The notes below the pieces were generated by a model that searched no databases, was not told the origin of the DNA, and was given only the letters and a program-made list of their open reading frames with translations. This document shows, piece by piece, positions 14,728 through 24,139 of a DNA stretch of 64,000 nucleotides (positions are counted from its first letter, which is position 1; each line of letters starts with the position of its first letter). Source of the stretch: an uncultured Sulfolobales archaeon. Lineage in GTDB: Archaea > Thermoproteota > Thermoprotei_A > Sulfolobales > NBVN01. The position numbers were made by a program, and so were the translations under genes. The stretch spans positions 1 through 64,000 of the forward strand of contig CALJEN010000010.1 of the NCBI GenBank assembly GCA_938073905.1. Direction: 5' to 3'.

Positions 14728-17112
14728 CTACGCGGTGCCTCTCTGCCCGAAGTCGAAGAGAGTCCTCCCGACCCTCGAGAGGGTCTCCAGCTGCTTCTCG
14801 GTTACGCCGAAGTACTCCAAGATCCTCATGGCAGCGGGTATCACCTGGTGCCTAACGTAGTAGTCCACGTCTACGGCACCGGGCTTGACCATGAAGTACG
14901 GAAGGACTCTGGAGGACACGGGCCCCTGGCCCTTCACTATCACGTAGCCTATCTTGTCTCCCTTTTCGACCCTGAAGCCCGCGCTCATCATCTTCTTCGC
15001 CGCGGCTACGTGGGGGGCGCTGACCTCGTACTCATCCAAAGACTTCGCCAGGGTCTTCCAGATCACGAGCTTCTCGAGAGGCACCGCCAGCTGCCTCAGC
15101 TCCGCAACGACGCTCCTCACGTAGTCTATGGCCTTCCTGACGTCGCCCGTCTCCAGGACTATCCTGGCCACGCTCTCCTGCACCTCCTTCGCTATCTCGG
15201 ACCAGTCCCCCCTCACGGCCTCGAACCCCACCACGTCTATCTTGCCGTCTTCGAGTAGCCCGACGTACCTCTTCTTGGCCTCGGTGAAGAAGACCCTCTT
15301 GTAGACCTTGTCCACCTTTATCTCCAGCTCCAGCGTCCTCATGACCTCCTCCACGAACTTCTCGACCTCGGGCTTGTTGGAGACGAAGAGGGAGTCCGTG
15401 TCGCCGTAGACCACCTCGAGGCCGAGGCTCTTCGCGAGGTCTATGGCCTTTCTTATGATGTCCCGCCCGAGGGCCGTCACGGCCTCCGCTCCCGGTCTGA
15501 AGTACCAGCGGGCCCCCACCCACCCCATGTAGCCGTAGGAGGCGTTGGCCAGGATCTTCAGGGCTCTCTGCCTCTCGTCGAGGATTAGGTACTCGGGGGA
15601 GTCGCGGGGGTACTTCTTCATCTCCTCCCTAGCCGCTTTCCTGAGCCTGATCAGAGTCTCCAGGACGCTCTTGTAGAACCCCGGTGGCTCCCTCCTGAAG
15701 CAGTGCTCGGTGCCCGGGATCCTGTAGCCCTCCCCGCACTCCCCCTCCACGTAGGTGTCGGGGCCTATGTTGTACTTTATCATGATGTTCGGGTACATAG
15801 AGGTGAAGTCGAGGACTGCGATGTTGCTGTGCACCCCCTTCTCGGGCTCCAGGACTATGGCCCCCCTGAAGGGCTCGTACTCCCTCTCCTCCCTGTTCGG
15901 TATGAGCTCTCCCATCTTCACGGCAGACCTCATGAGGTACCACTCGAGCCTGTAGCCCACCGAGGCGGCGCCCACCTGGTCCAGCGGCAGTCCCGTCAGC
16001 GAGGCCAGCTGCATCGCGAACGGGATGAACTTCTCCGAGAGCCTGAGAGTCGATACGACGTCGTCCCTCGAGTAGCTGAGCAGGAGGGGTCTTCTGCTCC
16101 TGTCGTCCCAGTATTTGTATATTTCGTGTCCCGGGATGAGAGTCCTCTCGCTCCTCTTCATGACGCCTAGGTAGTCCGCCACGATGTCCAGGGACTTTAT
16201 CTTGATCTCCGGGACCTCCTCGGCGAAGTTGTAGACGTCTACGTGGAGCCTCCCGGGTATCGAGTAGTGTCCGTGGACCGAGGGCCTGGGGACGCCGCCG
16301 CGGACCCTCCCTATGTCCAGCGCTAGACCAAGCTTGCCGGCCCTCTCCACGAGGTAGGGGAGGTCGAACCTGTTCGAGTTGTACCCGACCACGATGTCCG
16401 GGTCGTACGCTAGTACGTAGTTGACGAACTCCTTCAGCAGGTCCCTGTCCTGGGGCGGGTCTCCCTCGGAGGCCGTGAGCACCTCGACGTCGCCGTCGGA
16501 CGTAGCGAGGGAGACCACTATCACCGGGTCGCGCGACGGGTCTACGGCACCGCGCGGGTTGTAGACCTCTATGTCTAGGGCCAAGACCCTGAGCTTGGGC
16601 GGGACCGCCACTTCCAGAGGCCTTAGCTTGCCCGCGAGCCTGTAGACCGCGCCGACTCTGTAGTCACCGAACCCCTCGAGCGGCTCGACCTCGGCCTCGT
16701 ACCACTGGCACGGCGGGGAGTCGTTGTCCAGTATGTACCTCATGCTGAACCTTATGTCCGCCTCGACTACGCTGTCGACCCCCCTGACCTTCTTGACCGC
16801 CTCCCTGTACTCCCTGACGGCCTCGGGCTTCACCGTGACTATCCTGAGCACCCTTACGGGTCTCCCGTAGTACTTCCTGAGACCGGGCTCCACGGAGGTT
16901 ATGGGGGAGTCCCCCCTCGAGAGGAGCCTGACCCTGCCGGCCACTTCGCGCTCGTCTACGCCGTCCTGGAGGACTGCGTAGAAGTACGGCCTGAAGCTCT
17001 TGTCCACGAGGAGGACTCTCCTGCCGTCCTCGGACACCGCCCAGAGGAGTATTATCGGTATGCCACCATGGATCTCGTAGCTTACGTCGAGCAGGTAAAA
17101 CTTCAGCCTCAC
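14728..17112 (-). CDS. polB: Family B DNA polymerase (B3-like)
   Basis: A replicative-type family B polymerase of about 794 residues. Proofreading exonuclease motifs are DIEVY (Exo I), GYNSNRFDLPYL (Exo II) and YSRDDV (Exo III). Polymerase motifs are DFTSMYPNIM (A), KILANASYGYMGW (B) and YGDTDSLF (C), all intact. The length fits the B3 group rather than the longer crenarchaeal B1. The start GTG 17112 is chosen over the ATG 17154 because a TATA-like TTTATTA overlaps the latter at about 17144-17150; transcription would then begin near 17120. Confidence 0.9.
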   Translation of the reverse strand: MRLKFYLLDVSYEIHGGIPIILLWAVSEDGRRVLLVDKSFRPYFYAVLQDGVDEREVAGRVRLLSRGDSPITSVEPGLRKYYGRPVRVLRIVTVKPEAVREYREAVKKVRGVDSVVEADIRFSMRYILDNDSPPCQWYEAEVEPLEGFGDYRVGAVYRLAGKLRPLEVAVPPKLRVLALDIEVYNPRGAVDPSRDPVIVVSLATSDGDVEVLTASEGDPPQDRDLLKEFVNYVLAYDPDIVVGYNSNRFDLPYLVERAGKLGLALDIGRVRGGVPRPSVHGHYSIPGRLHVDVYNFAEEVPEIKIKSLDIVADYLGVMKRSERTLIPGHEIYKYWDDRSRRPLLLSYSRDDVVSTLRLSEKFIPFAMQLASLTGLPLDQVGAASVGYRLEWYLMRSAVKMGELIPNREEREYEPFRGAIVLEPEKGVHSNIAVLDFTSMYPNIMIKYNIGPDTYVEGECGEGYRIPGTEHCFRREPPGFYKSVLETLIRLRKAAREEMKKYPRDSPEYLILDERQRALKILANASYGYMGWVGARWYFRPGAEAVTALGRDIIRKAIDLAKSLGLEVVYGDTDSLFVSNKPEVEKFVEEVMRTLELEIKVDKVYKRVFFTEAKKRYVGLLEDGKIDVVGFEAVRGDWSEIAKEVQESVARIVLETGDVRKAIDYVRSVVAELRQLAVPLEKLVIWKTLAKSLDEYEVSAPHVAAAKKMMSAGFRVEKGDKIGYVIVKGQGPVSSRVLPYFMVKPGAVDVDYYVRHQVIPAAMRILEYFGVTEKQLETLSRVGRTLFDFGQRGTA

Positions 17113-17224
17113 CCCCGGTTCCGGGAGAGCTCTGGCTAGGCAACTAATAAACATATGCGCGTGGCCGCCGCACTCGAAGACCTCCTATACGCTCTCTCGG
17201 AGACGCAGAGCAACTTATATTTGA

Positions 17225-17246
17225 AACAAAATTTAAATATTTTGTT
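17225..17246. promoter_or_regulatory. AT-rich inverted repeat between polB and speD
   Basis: Arms AACAAAAT and ATTTTGTT (8 bp, perfect) flank a 6-bp AT spacer within the AT-rich divergent intergenic region. Its position, about 100 bases from each start, and its symmetry are those of a binding site for a dimeric regulator. No regulator can be named. Confidence 0.4.
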
Positions 17247-17325
17247 GAACTCTTTTCAAGACATCTCCGTGATACATTGAGATAAAGTACGTAAACTATA
17301 AGGGGTGTGGGAGTGAGGGGATACA

Positions 17326-17334
17326 CTTATATTT
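17326..17334 (+). promoter_or_regulatory. TATA box of speD
   Basis: CTTATATTT is centred 31 bases before the speD ATG at 17361, predicting an mRNA that starts about 5 bases before the start codon. Confidence 0.55.
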
Positions 17335-17360
17335 CCTGACAAAAGACCCCGCCGGGGGAG

Positions 17361-17726
17361 ATGGGGGAGGTAAAGCACCTGGTGTACGGGAAGCACGTGT
17401 ACGGCAACCTCTACGGGTGCGAGTACGAGCGGCTAGCCGACCCCGAGCTTCTGAAGAACGTTGTCGTGGAGGCCGCCAAAGTCGGCAACATGACCCTCCT
17501 CGACGTCAAGGCGTGGCACATAAACCCCGGGGTCAGCGTGCTCGCGGTGATCCTCGAGTCTCACATAGCCCTGCACACGTGGCCCGAGTACGGCTTCGCT
17601 ACGGTCGACGTCTACTCGTGCGGGACGCACTCGAAGCCCGAGGAGGCCTTCAAGCACATAGTCCGGGCCCTCGGCCCCAGGCGCTTTGAGTACACGGTAG
17701 CGGACAGGTCTTACCTGCGGGAATGA
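17361..17726 (+). CDS. speD: Pyruvoyl-dependent S-adenosylmethionine (or arginine) decarboxylase proenzyme
   Basis: A 121-residue small-type AdoMetDC proenzyme. It would cut itself between E66 and S67 in [10 protein letters not shown], turning S67 into the pyruvoyl cofactor. H72 and C87 ([12 protein letters not shown]) are the other conserved active-site residues. The product decarboxylates S-adenosylmethionine for spermidine synthesis. Some crenarchaea have two such paralogues, one of which decarboxylates arginine instead; sequence motifs alone do not separate them here. It stands alone, divergent from polB. Confidence 0.9.
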   Translation: MGEVKHLVYGKHVYGNLYGCEYERLADPELLKNVVVEAAKVGNMTLLDVKAWHINPGVSVLAVILESHIALHTWPEYGFATVDVYSCGTHSKPEEAFKHIVRALGPRRFEYTVADRSYLRE

Positions 17727-17758
17727 GAGCCCTACCCCCGCGCCCCGCGCTCGGGCTC

Positions 17759-18697
17759 TCAGAGAGCCAGGGATAGCAGAAGCGCGAGTATCCCCGTAAC
17801 GATCGCCACCTTCAGAGCAGACCTCACCCTGATAGCGGCCGAGACCACGTTGGGGCTCCTCAGGATTTTCAGTGCCGAGGCCACCACTATGGCTACCGTG
17901 ACCGCGGCCAGGGGCGCGTACGCGAGAGCGTTGTAGAGCTCGGAGAACAGGGGGAGAGCAGACAGTGCCGGGACCGCCATGAGGATCGCCGAGGCCACCG
18001 CGGCAGACCTCTTCAGGCCTATCGTTCTGGGGAGAGACCTAACGCCGCGCGCGGAGTCCGCGTAGTAGTCCTCGACGGTCTTGACCACCTCCCTCCCCAG
18101 CAACAGGACGAAGGCTATAGCCATGGGCGTCGAGGCCGCGCTCAGGGAGCCGGGCTCCCCCGTTCTAGCGTACACTACCAGGGATCCGTAGAATATCGAG
18201 GCGCACCCCTCCAGGCTGACGACCACGTTCCCCACGAACCCCCACTCCTTTATCTTGGCCGAGTAGCCGTACACCAGCAGGGCGTTCAGCAACACGAACG
18301 CGAGCGATAGCAGACCGAGCCAGGCCGAGAGGGCGACGCCGGCAGCGCCCAGGGCTAGGGAGAGGTACAGGGCCTCCCTGAGCCCCACCCTCCCGGAGGG
18401 TATCGGTCTGTAGGGCTTGTTGATGGAGTCCACCCTGTAGTCGAAGTAGTCGTTGACGACGTACCCTCCAGCCGAGACGAGGGCCACGACGGCGCTCGCC
18501 ACCCCCGCGTCGGCGGGGCTCGGTGACCACCCCACCGCCTTGGAGCCCGCGAGGATCCCCAGGACGACGCAGAGGACGGCCGCTGCCACGTTATGGGGTC
18601 GCACCATCTCTAGGTAGGCGAGAAGCTTGACCCCCGTGCCTCGGCGGGCTTCCACCCCGCGGTGGCCCTCCCTATACCGCTCCCGCACTGCTACCAC
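17759..18697 (-). CDS. Digeranylgeranylglyceryl phosphate synthase (UbiA prenyltransferase)
   Basis: A 312-residue membrane protein with about eight hydrophobic helices. The first aspartate motif is VNDYFDYRVDSINKPYRPIP (residues about 81-100) and the second is VEDYYADSARGVRSLP, as in UbiA enzymes. Archaeal homologues of this length attach the second geranylgeranyl chain to glycerol-1-phosphate in ether-lipid synthesis. The first 22 residues are charged and may not be translated; GTG 18655 is an alternative start. Together with the GGPP synthase at 34467 it covers two steps of membrane lipid synthesis. Confidence 0.88.
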   Translation of the reverse strand: MVAVRERYREGHRGVEARRGTGVKLLAYLEMVRPHNVAAAVLCVVLGILAGSKAVGWSPSPADAGVASAVVALVSAGGYVVNDYFDYRVDSINKPYRPIPSGRVGLREALYLSLALGAAGVALSAWLGLLSLAFVLLNALLVYGYSAKIKEWGFVGNVVVSLEGCASIFYGSLVVYARTGEPGSLSAASTPMAIAFVLLLGREVVKTVEDYYADSARGVRSLPRTIGLKRSAAVASAILMAVPALSALPLFSELYNALAYAPLAAVTVAIVVASALKILRSPNVVSAAIRVRSALKVAIVTGILALLLSLAL

Positions 18698-18863
18698 CGA
18701 GGCTCCTCGAGACTGGCACTCTCAGAGCATCTCCGCAGAGCGCCGCGCTCGCTTGGCGAAGACCTTCGGCTACCGACACTCCTAGACTCCCCGGCCGATA
18801 TCCTCCGGCCGATTATATCCGCTAGCCCGACCGAGCCGTTGGCCCGCAGACCTCGGGCGGGTG

Positions 18864-20825
18864 CTACCTCAGAAGGAGCACCTGTCCCGTGTTGTCGAGC
18901 ACCCTGTAGCCGGGGTACGCGGACGCCAGCCGCCTGAACTCCTCGGACTTCAGGTAGTCAACTAAGTGCCTCACTCCCGGGGTATCGAGAGCGTCCAGCC
19001 CCACCGCTACGTCGAACCTCTCGTGCGCTAGAGGTATGAACTCCAGGCCGTACTTCTCCGCTACGTACCTCAGCGTCACGCCCACGTCCGCCCTGCCGGT
19101 GAGCACGCTTATCGCCACCCCGCTATGCGTCTTGGCTTCGTAGTAATACCCCCTTATCCTGCCCACGAGCTTCTCGAACGGCACTCCGAGCTCCCTGGCG
19201 ATGTCCTCGAGGATGGAGTCCACGAGCACTCTCGTCCCGGTGTACCTGCTCCTGTTTACGAAGACCACGTCGTCCCGCAGGAGGTCTCGGAGGCTCTCGA
19301 TCCTCTTCGGGTTGCCCTTGAGCGTCACGAGTCCCACCTCCCTCAGGTACCCTGCGACGAGCGCGACCCTATCCCCGTAGCCGAGCCTCCTGACGGCCGC
19401 CTCGTTGTAGGTGCCCGTCTCTCGGTCGAGGATGTGGACGCCGGCCGCGTCGGCCACCCCCTTTGCTACGGAGTCGAGACCGGCGAGGGACCCGACCACG
19501 ACGTACTTGACGGAGAGGCTCCGGCCGATGACCCTGAGGGCATCCCCGAACAGGTAGTCGTGGCTCCCCATGACCAGCAAGTCCGGTGCCCTGCGGCTGC
19601 TGAACCTGTAGACCGAGACCTTGGTCCCGGCCTCCACGTACGGTGCACCGGCTCTGATCCTCACGAACCCGTCGGCCAGCTGCAGAACGTTCACGGAGCC
19701 GGAGCGGTACCCGATAGGGTAGGCGACCACGCCCCCGGGTCTCCTCTTGAGGACCACCGGGACCATTCTGTCTACACCCAGGTACCCGATCACCCTCTCC
19801 GCCAGCACGGCCTCCTCGGAGTACGCGAAGGGGTTCTCGCGAAGCCCCATCAGAGCCGCGAGCAGGGGCTTCGCGAGGATGTTGAACACCATCATCATGG
19901 ACAGGGGGAAGCCCGGGAGCCCCAGGAGGAGCCTGTCCCCGATGAGGGCGATGAAGGTGGGCTTGCCCGGCCTCACCTTGAGCCCGTGGACTACTATCCC
20001 GGGCCTCCCGAGGCTCTCCACGACCCTGTACGTGATGTCCTCCACGCCCGCCGAAGTGCCTCCGCTAGTGAGGACTACGTCGCACTCCTCGATAGCTCTC
20101 CGCAGGACGTCCCTCAGTGCGTCCTCTCTGTCTCCCACTATACCGTAGAAGACGACCTCGGCGCCCATCTCCCTGAGGGCTGCCTCCAGGTAGTAGGAGT
20201 TGGCGTCGTAGACCGCTCCGGGCCTCAGGTTCTTGCCGGGCTCTACCAGCTCGTCGCCCACGGAAACTACTCCGACCCTGAGCCTCCTGTAGACCTTCAC
20301 CCTGGCTACCCCGCTCCCGGCCAGCGTCACGAGCTCCGCCGGTCCCAGCAGAGTGCCCTCGGAGACCACCACGTCCCCGGAGAGCACGTCGCTGCCCGCC
20401 GTGGCCACGTTGTCGCCCGGAGCGACGCTGCGGTACACGTAGACGTGGTCTCCGACGCTCTTCGTGTACTCGACCGGCACGACGGCGTCCGCGCCGCGCG
20501 GGATCATAGACCCCGTAGCGACCCCAACGCACGTCCCCGGCTCCACGACGTATACTGGTTCCTCACCGATCCTGACGGAGCCCAAGACCCTCAGCTTTGC
20601 TGGGCGGTCCTCGTCGGCCCCCTCGATGTCCGAAGATCTCACTGCGAAGCCGTCTACCTCTGACCTATCGAAGGGAGGGTAGTCGCTGTGGGCGAGGACG
20701 TCCTCGGCCAACACTCGACCTAGGGCATGGTGGAGCTCCACTTCCTCGACGTCTAGGCGCCTCGACTTTAGGTGGGCTTCCAGCTCTCTCAAGACCTCGT
20801 CTACGGTGGCCAACCTGTGAAACAC
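18864..20825 (-). CDS. moeA: Molybdopterin molybdenumtransferase MoeA fused to a substrate-binding-protein-like domain
   Basis: About 653 residues in two parts. The N-terminal 400 residues are MoeA: PPFDRSEVDGFAVRS, VATGSMIPRGADAVVP, LTSGGTSAGVEDITY and LLGLPGFPLS. MoeA inserts molybdenum or tungsten into molybdopterin. The C-terminal 230 residues (LVMGSHDYLFGDALRV ... GRADVGVTLRYVAEKYG) resemble a LysR/periplasmic binding domain that may sense molybdate or tungstate. This fusion is known in archaea. The GTG start at 20825 is preferred because a TATA-like TTATTAG lies at about 20863-20873, which excludes the longer frame to 20996. Confidence 0.88.
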   Translation of the reverse strand: MFHRLATVDEVLRELEAHLKSRRLDVEEVELHHALGRVLAEDVLAHSDYPPFDRSEVDGFAVRSSDIEGADEDRPAKLRVLGSVRIGEEPVYVVEPGTCVGVATGSMIPRGADAVVPVEYTKSVGDHVYVYRSVAPGDNVATAGSDVLSGDVVVSEGTLLGPAELVTLAGSGVARVKVYRRLRVGVVSVGDELVEPGKNLRPGAVYDANSYYLEAALREMGAEVVFYGIVGDREDALRDVLRRAIEECDVVLTSGGTSAGVEDITYRVVESLGRPGIVVHGLKVRPGKPTFIALIGDRLLLGLPGFPLSMMMVFNILAKPLLAALMGLRENPFAYSEEAVLAERVIGYLGVDRMVPVVLKRRPGGVVAYPIGYRSGSVNVLQLADGFVRIRAGAPYVEAGTKVSVYRFSSRRAPDLLVMGSHDYLFGDALRVIGRSLSVKYVVVGSLAGLDSVAKGVADAAGVHILDRETGTYNEAAVRRLGYGDRVALVAGYLREVGLVTLKGNPKRIESLRDLLRDDVVFVNRSRYTGTRVLVDSILEDIARELGVPFEKLVGRIRGYYYEAKTHSGVAISVLTGRADVGVTLRYVAEKYGLEFIPLAHERFDVAVGLDALDTPGVRHLVDYLKSEEFRRLASAYPGYRVLDNTGQVLLLR

Positions 20826-21035
20826 TCTAGCTGCCAGGGAAGGTCCCCGGAGATGAAGCGCGGTTGCTAATAAGGCATGAGGACTCCTGCCCCGCTCTCC
20901 GAACTCCAGTGCTGTGGAGCCACTTCCGCATCGTCGGGTCCGGTGAGCTCTAAGCGCGCGGCAGACAGAGGGGCGCTGCTTCGGGGTGACAGCCATAGCA
21001 CAGAAAACACTCCGCTCCCGAGAAGGGGGGTCGCC

Positions 21036-22088
21036 CTACTTTCCGAGGAACCTCCTCCTGTCCAGGGACAGTGCCAGCAGCACTATGAGCACTACCGATG
21101 TCAGCGCGAGGGCGTAGAGCTCGACCCCGTACTTGGGCACCTGGACGTACTCTGTTACCGTAGCCGTCGCTTCGGGCGCTGTGTAGACCTTGACGTAGGT
21201 CTCCGCTACCGTGACGGAGGTCGTAACTGTCCTGGTCAGAATCAGGGGCCCGAAGGGCAGGACAGTGCCCTCCGCGTACGGGTACGCGGCGACCGTGGCT
21301 ATGTCTCCGTGAGCGGCCGAGTAGGTGCCCAGCACCAGGTATTGGTCTTGGGAACTCTCGGCGAGAATGTCGAGCACCCTGGGGAGGAACCTCAGGCTCT
21401 CCCGGTCCTCCCCGGTGTAGACCACCGGGGCCTCCCGCTCCTCGGTCGATATCCTAACGAGTCCGTCCGGGGAGTCGGGGTCGTAGGCCGTCACGGCCAC
21501 GAAGTACCTCCAGGACGTCGCGTTGGCACCGGCCGCCTCGACCAGCGCGGCGAGCGGCACCTCGGCGACGATAGTGTTGTTCTCGACGAAGACCCTCTCT
21601 ACCGCTTGGACTCTCCCGTCGGCGAGGACTAGCCTAGACGCGTAGTTGCCCAGGTTCGGAGCCACGATCACGCAGGCGCACCACGCGTCCACGGCCCTGA
21701 GCCTGGCGTTGAGGCCGAGAGTGTCAGTCCTGCCGCTCTCACACGCTCCCACCACGTAGACGTGGACCACCTGCGGAGAGAAGCCCAGGGGCGACCCGAG
21801 GGGGTTGCTAACGTTGGTAAAGCTCGCGGACAGTCTCACGTAGTCCCCCTCTAACCCTACCGAAAACCTTCTCAGGTCGAAGAACTCGGCCCTATAGGCG
21901 TCAGCGAAGGCCTTGCTGTAGTTGTAGTTGCCCGGCCCGAACGGGTCTCCCTCGGGGTCGGTGAAGTCTATCCTCGGAGACCCGGTGGTGGCAAGAGCGG
22001 GTTCTGGAGTGCTGCTGCTCCCGTAAGCTACTGCCGTTATCAGGAGGAGTGCCAGGAGGAGTGCCCTCGCTCCTTTCATCAATCCCAC
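21036..22088 (-). CDS. Secreted, membrane-anchored protein with a glucodextranase C-terminal-like domain
   Basis: A 350-residue exported protein: signal peptide (residues 4-23, ALLLALLLITAVA), a long extracellular part and one C-terminal membrane helix (about 322-342) followed by RRR. The extracellular part begins with DPEGDPFGPGNYNY and continues FDLRRFSVGLEGDYVRL, closely following the pattern of the surface-binding domain at the C-terminus of glucodextranases. A Thr-rich linker (ATVTEYVQV) precedes the anchor. It is probably a surface sugar-binding or S-layer-associated protein. No catalytic domain is present. It follows the divergent MoeA promoter region. Confidence 0.65.
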   Translation of the reverse strand: MGLMKGARALLLALLLITAVAYGSSSTPEPALATTGSPRIDFTDPEGDPFGPGNYNYSKAFADAYRAEFFDLRRFSVGLEGDYVRLSASFTNVSNPLGSPLGFSPQVVHVYVVGACESGRTDTLGLNARLRAVDAWCACVIVAPNLGNYASRLVLADGRVQAVERVFVENNTIVAEVPLAALVEAAGANATSWRYFVAVTAYDPDSPDGLVRISTEEREAPVVYTGEDRESLRFLPRVLDILAESSQDQYLVLGTYSAAHGDIATVAAYPYAEGTVLPFGPLILTRTVTTSVTVAETYVKVYTAPEATATVTEYVQVPKYGVELYALALTSVVLIVLLALSLDRRRFLGK

Positions 22089-22223
22089 CTAGCTCACCTA
22101 GACTAGAGCGGGGGACGTCGTATTAAAAGCTGACGAGGCGGGTTCTGCGCCACGCTTGGTTTAGCGGCAGTTCCTAGATAGCTGCTTCCGGCTCGGGTGC
22201 GAACTCGCGTCCGAGGCCTCGGC

Positions 22224-24047
22224 TCACGTCCTCACGACCTTGGTCAGTCTCCTAGGCTTGTCGACGTTTACTCCCTTGCGGTTAGCTAGAGAGTAGGCCA
22301 GGAGCTGCAGGGCTACGGCGACGCTGATCGGCATGAAGTGCCTCTCGAACCTGGGCACCCTTATCGCTCTCACACCGGCGCCGAGAACCTCCTTAGCCCT
22401 AGTGCTGTGGGATACGACGACCGTCGGGCTTCCGCACTCTACCACCTCCTCCATCACGCCGAACATATCCTCGGCAGCCGAAGGCTCTAGGGGCTCTATG
22501 AAGATCGCGAACATGCCCTCGTCGAGGATCGCGATGGGTCCGTGCCTCAGCTCTCCCCCCTCGACGCCCTCGGCGTGCACGTAGGCGGACTCCTTGATCT
22601 TCAGGGCTCCCTCCAGGGCCAGTGGGTAGGTTATGCCCCTCGAGACCACATAGCCGCTCGAGCAACCGGCTATGAGCTTCGAGGCCTCATCCGCTTCCGC
22701 GCGGATCCCGTCCAGCTCTCCGAGGAGCGCGTAGTGCAGCTTCTCGAACTCCTCCCAGGTCTCGGCTAGGGTCCTAGAGCTCGGAGCGCTCGTTATCGCA
22801 GCCGCAGACTTCGCTAGAACGTACAGAAGCGTGAGGGTCGAAGCGAAGGTCTTGGTGGCCGGGACGGCCAGCTCGGGCCCGGCCGCCACCGGCAGGTATA
22901 TGTTCGAGAACCTCGTCAGCCTCGAGTTGATGTTGTTGGTGACCCCGATCACCGTGGCGCCCCTGAGCCTCGCCTCGTAGGCGGACCTGACGACCTCCGA
23001 GGTCTCTCCCGACTGGCTAACGGCTATCACGGTGTCGCCGACGCTCAGACCGTCCAGGTGGTACAGGAGGAACTCCGAGGCGCTGACGACTACCGGAACT
23101 GTCCCGGACATCTCCGAGAGGTAGTAGGAGAACACCATGCCGGCGTGGAGGCTCGTCCCGTTCGCCACCACGAAGACCCTGTTGCTCCTGAGGACTATCT
23201 TGGAGGCCAGCTCCAGGTACCTGGACTGCACCGCGGAGGCCGTCCTCAGGATGCTGTAGGGGACTTCGTATATCTCGCGCAGCATGTGGTGGGGGAACCC
23301 GTCCGCTTCCACCAGGGGCTCCTCGAGCTCGTAGGGGAGGAGCTCCTTCGAGAGCCTCCTCCCGCTCAGGTCGTAGAACGCCACCTCACCCCCGCTCGTC
23401 ACCGCGACCACCTCGCCTCTGGAGACCCTGGAGAACCTGGTGGCTATGCCGTAGAGGCCCGAGAGAGTCGAGGACACCGCCAGGACGCCCTCACCGGTTC
23501 CCACGTAGATCGGCTGGTGGGACGTGTAGGCAGCCGCGGAGCCGTCCCTGAAGAGGGCGGCCACGGCGACGATCCCCCTCAGGCTCGCCACCGCATCGGC
23601 GAACGCTCCCAGGTAGTCCGACCCCCTCCTCACGGACTCCTCCACCAGGTGCGGCACGAGCTCGAAATCGGACTTCGAGACGAGCCTGTGGCCCCTCTCC
23701 AGGAGCTCTGCGTAGAGGTCTTCGTAGTTCCTCAGAGCTCCGTCGCCAGCTACCGCCACGATCCCTTCACAGTCCACGTGCGGGTGAGCGTTCCTGGGGT
23801 CGGCCTTCCCGTGCGTGGAGTACCTCGTGTGGCCGAGGACGCTGCCGGTGGGCCTACTGCCGAGGTGGTGCCTCGCGAAGAGCTCGCCGACGGGGCACGA
23901 GTCCTTGACTACCCTTATCTCGTCCCCCTCGAGCCAGGCCACCCCGCTGCAGTCCCTCCCGCGGAACTCCATCCTGCTCAGGGAGAGCTTCGCGAGTGCG
24001 AGCGCGTCGAGCCCTCCGGAGGACCTGATGAACACGAACCCGCCCAC
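22224..24047 (-). CDS. glmS: Glutamine-fructose-6-phosphate aminotransferase-like protein lacking the catalytic Cys
   Basis: A 607-residue protein of full GlmS architecture: an N-terminal glutaminase-like domain (1-240) and two SIS domains with SQSGETSEV, TKTFASTL and a canonical end (VDKPRRLTKVV). GlmS makes glucosamine-6-phosphate from fructose-6-phosphate and glutamine. Here the N-terminus reads MGGF instead of MCGI, so the nucleophile cysteine is missing, and the oxyanion Asn is Asp102. Arg75 (GHTRYSTHG) and Asp127 are kept. An in-frame TAG lies three codons upstream of the GTG start, so no upstream start can restore the cysteine. It may use free ammonia or work as an isomerase. Confidence 0.85.
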   Translation of the reverse strand: MGGFVFIRSSGGLDALALAKLSLSRMEFRGRDCSGVAWLEGDEIRVVKDSCPVGELFARHHLGSRPTGSVLGHTRYSTHGKADPRNAHPHVDCEGIVAVAGDGALRNYEDLYAELLERGHRLVSKSDFELVPHLVEESVRRGSDYLGAFADAVASLRGIVAVAALFRDGSAAAYTSHQPIYVGTGEGVLAVSSTLSGLYGIATRFSRVSRGEVVAVTSGGEVAFYDLSGRRLSKELLPYELEEPLVEADGFPHHMLREIYEVPYSILRTASAVQSRYLELASKIVLRSNRVFVVANGTSLHAGMVFSYYLSEMSGTVPVVVSASEFLLYHLDGLSVGDTVIAVSQSGETSEVVRSAYEARLRGATVIGVTNNINSRLTRFSNIYLPVAAGPELAVPATKTFASTLTLLYVLAKSAAAITSAPSSRTLAETWEEFEKLHYALLGELDGIRAEADEASKLIAGCSSGYVVSRGITYPLALEGALKIKESAYVHAEGVEGGELRHGPIAILDEGMFAIFIEPLEPSAAEDMFGVMEEVVECGSPTVVVSHSTRAKEVLGAGVRAIRVPRFERHFMPISVAVALQLLAYSLANRKGVNVDKPRRLTKVVRT

Positions 24048-24139
24048 TCTTGAGACCTAGGCCCGCTATCCTGGAACAAAAATATGCTCGAGGGCAGCGA
24101 CAAATAAGGCCCGCTGCGCCAGAGGAACTGGATGGTAGA

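Noticed and set aside
19125-20663. Very long open frame on the plus strand opposite moeA.
   Set aside because: It is the reverse complement of a well-supported gene; its product is a low-complexity mix of His, Pro, Asp and Val typical of antisense frames in GC-rich DNA.
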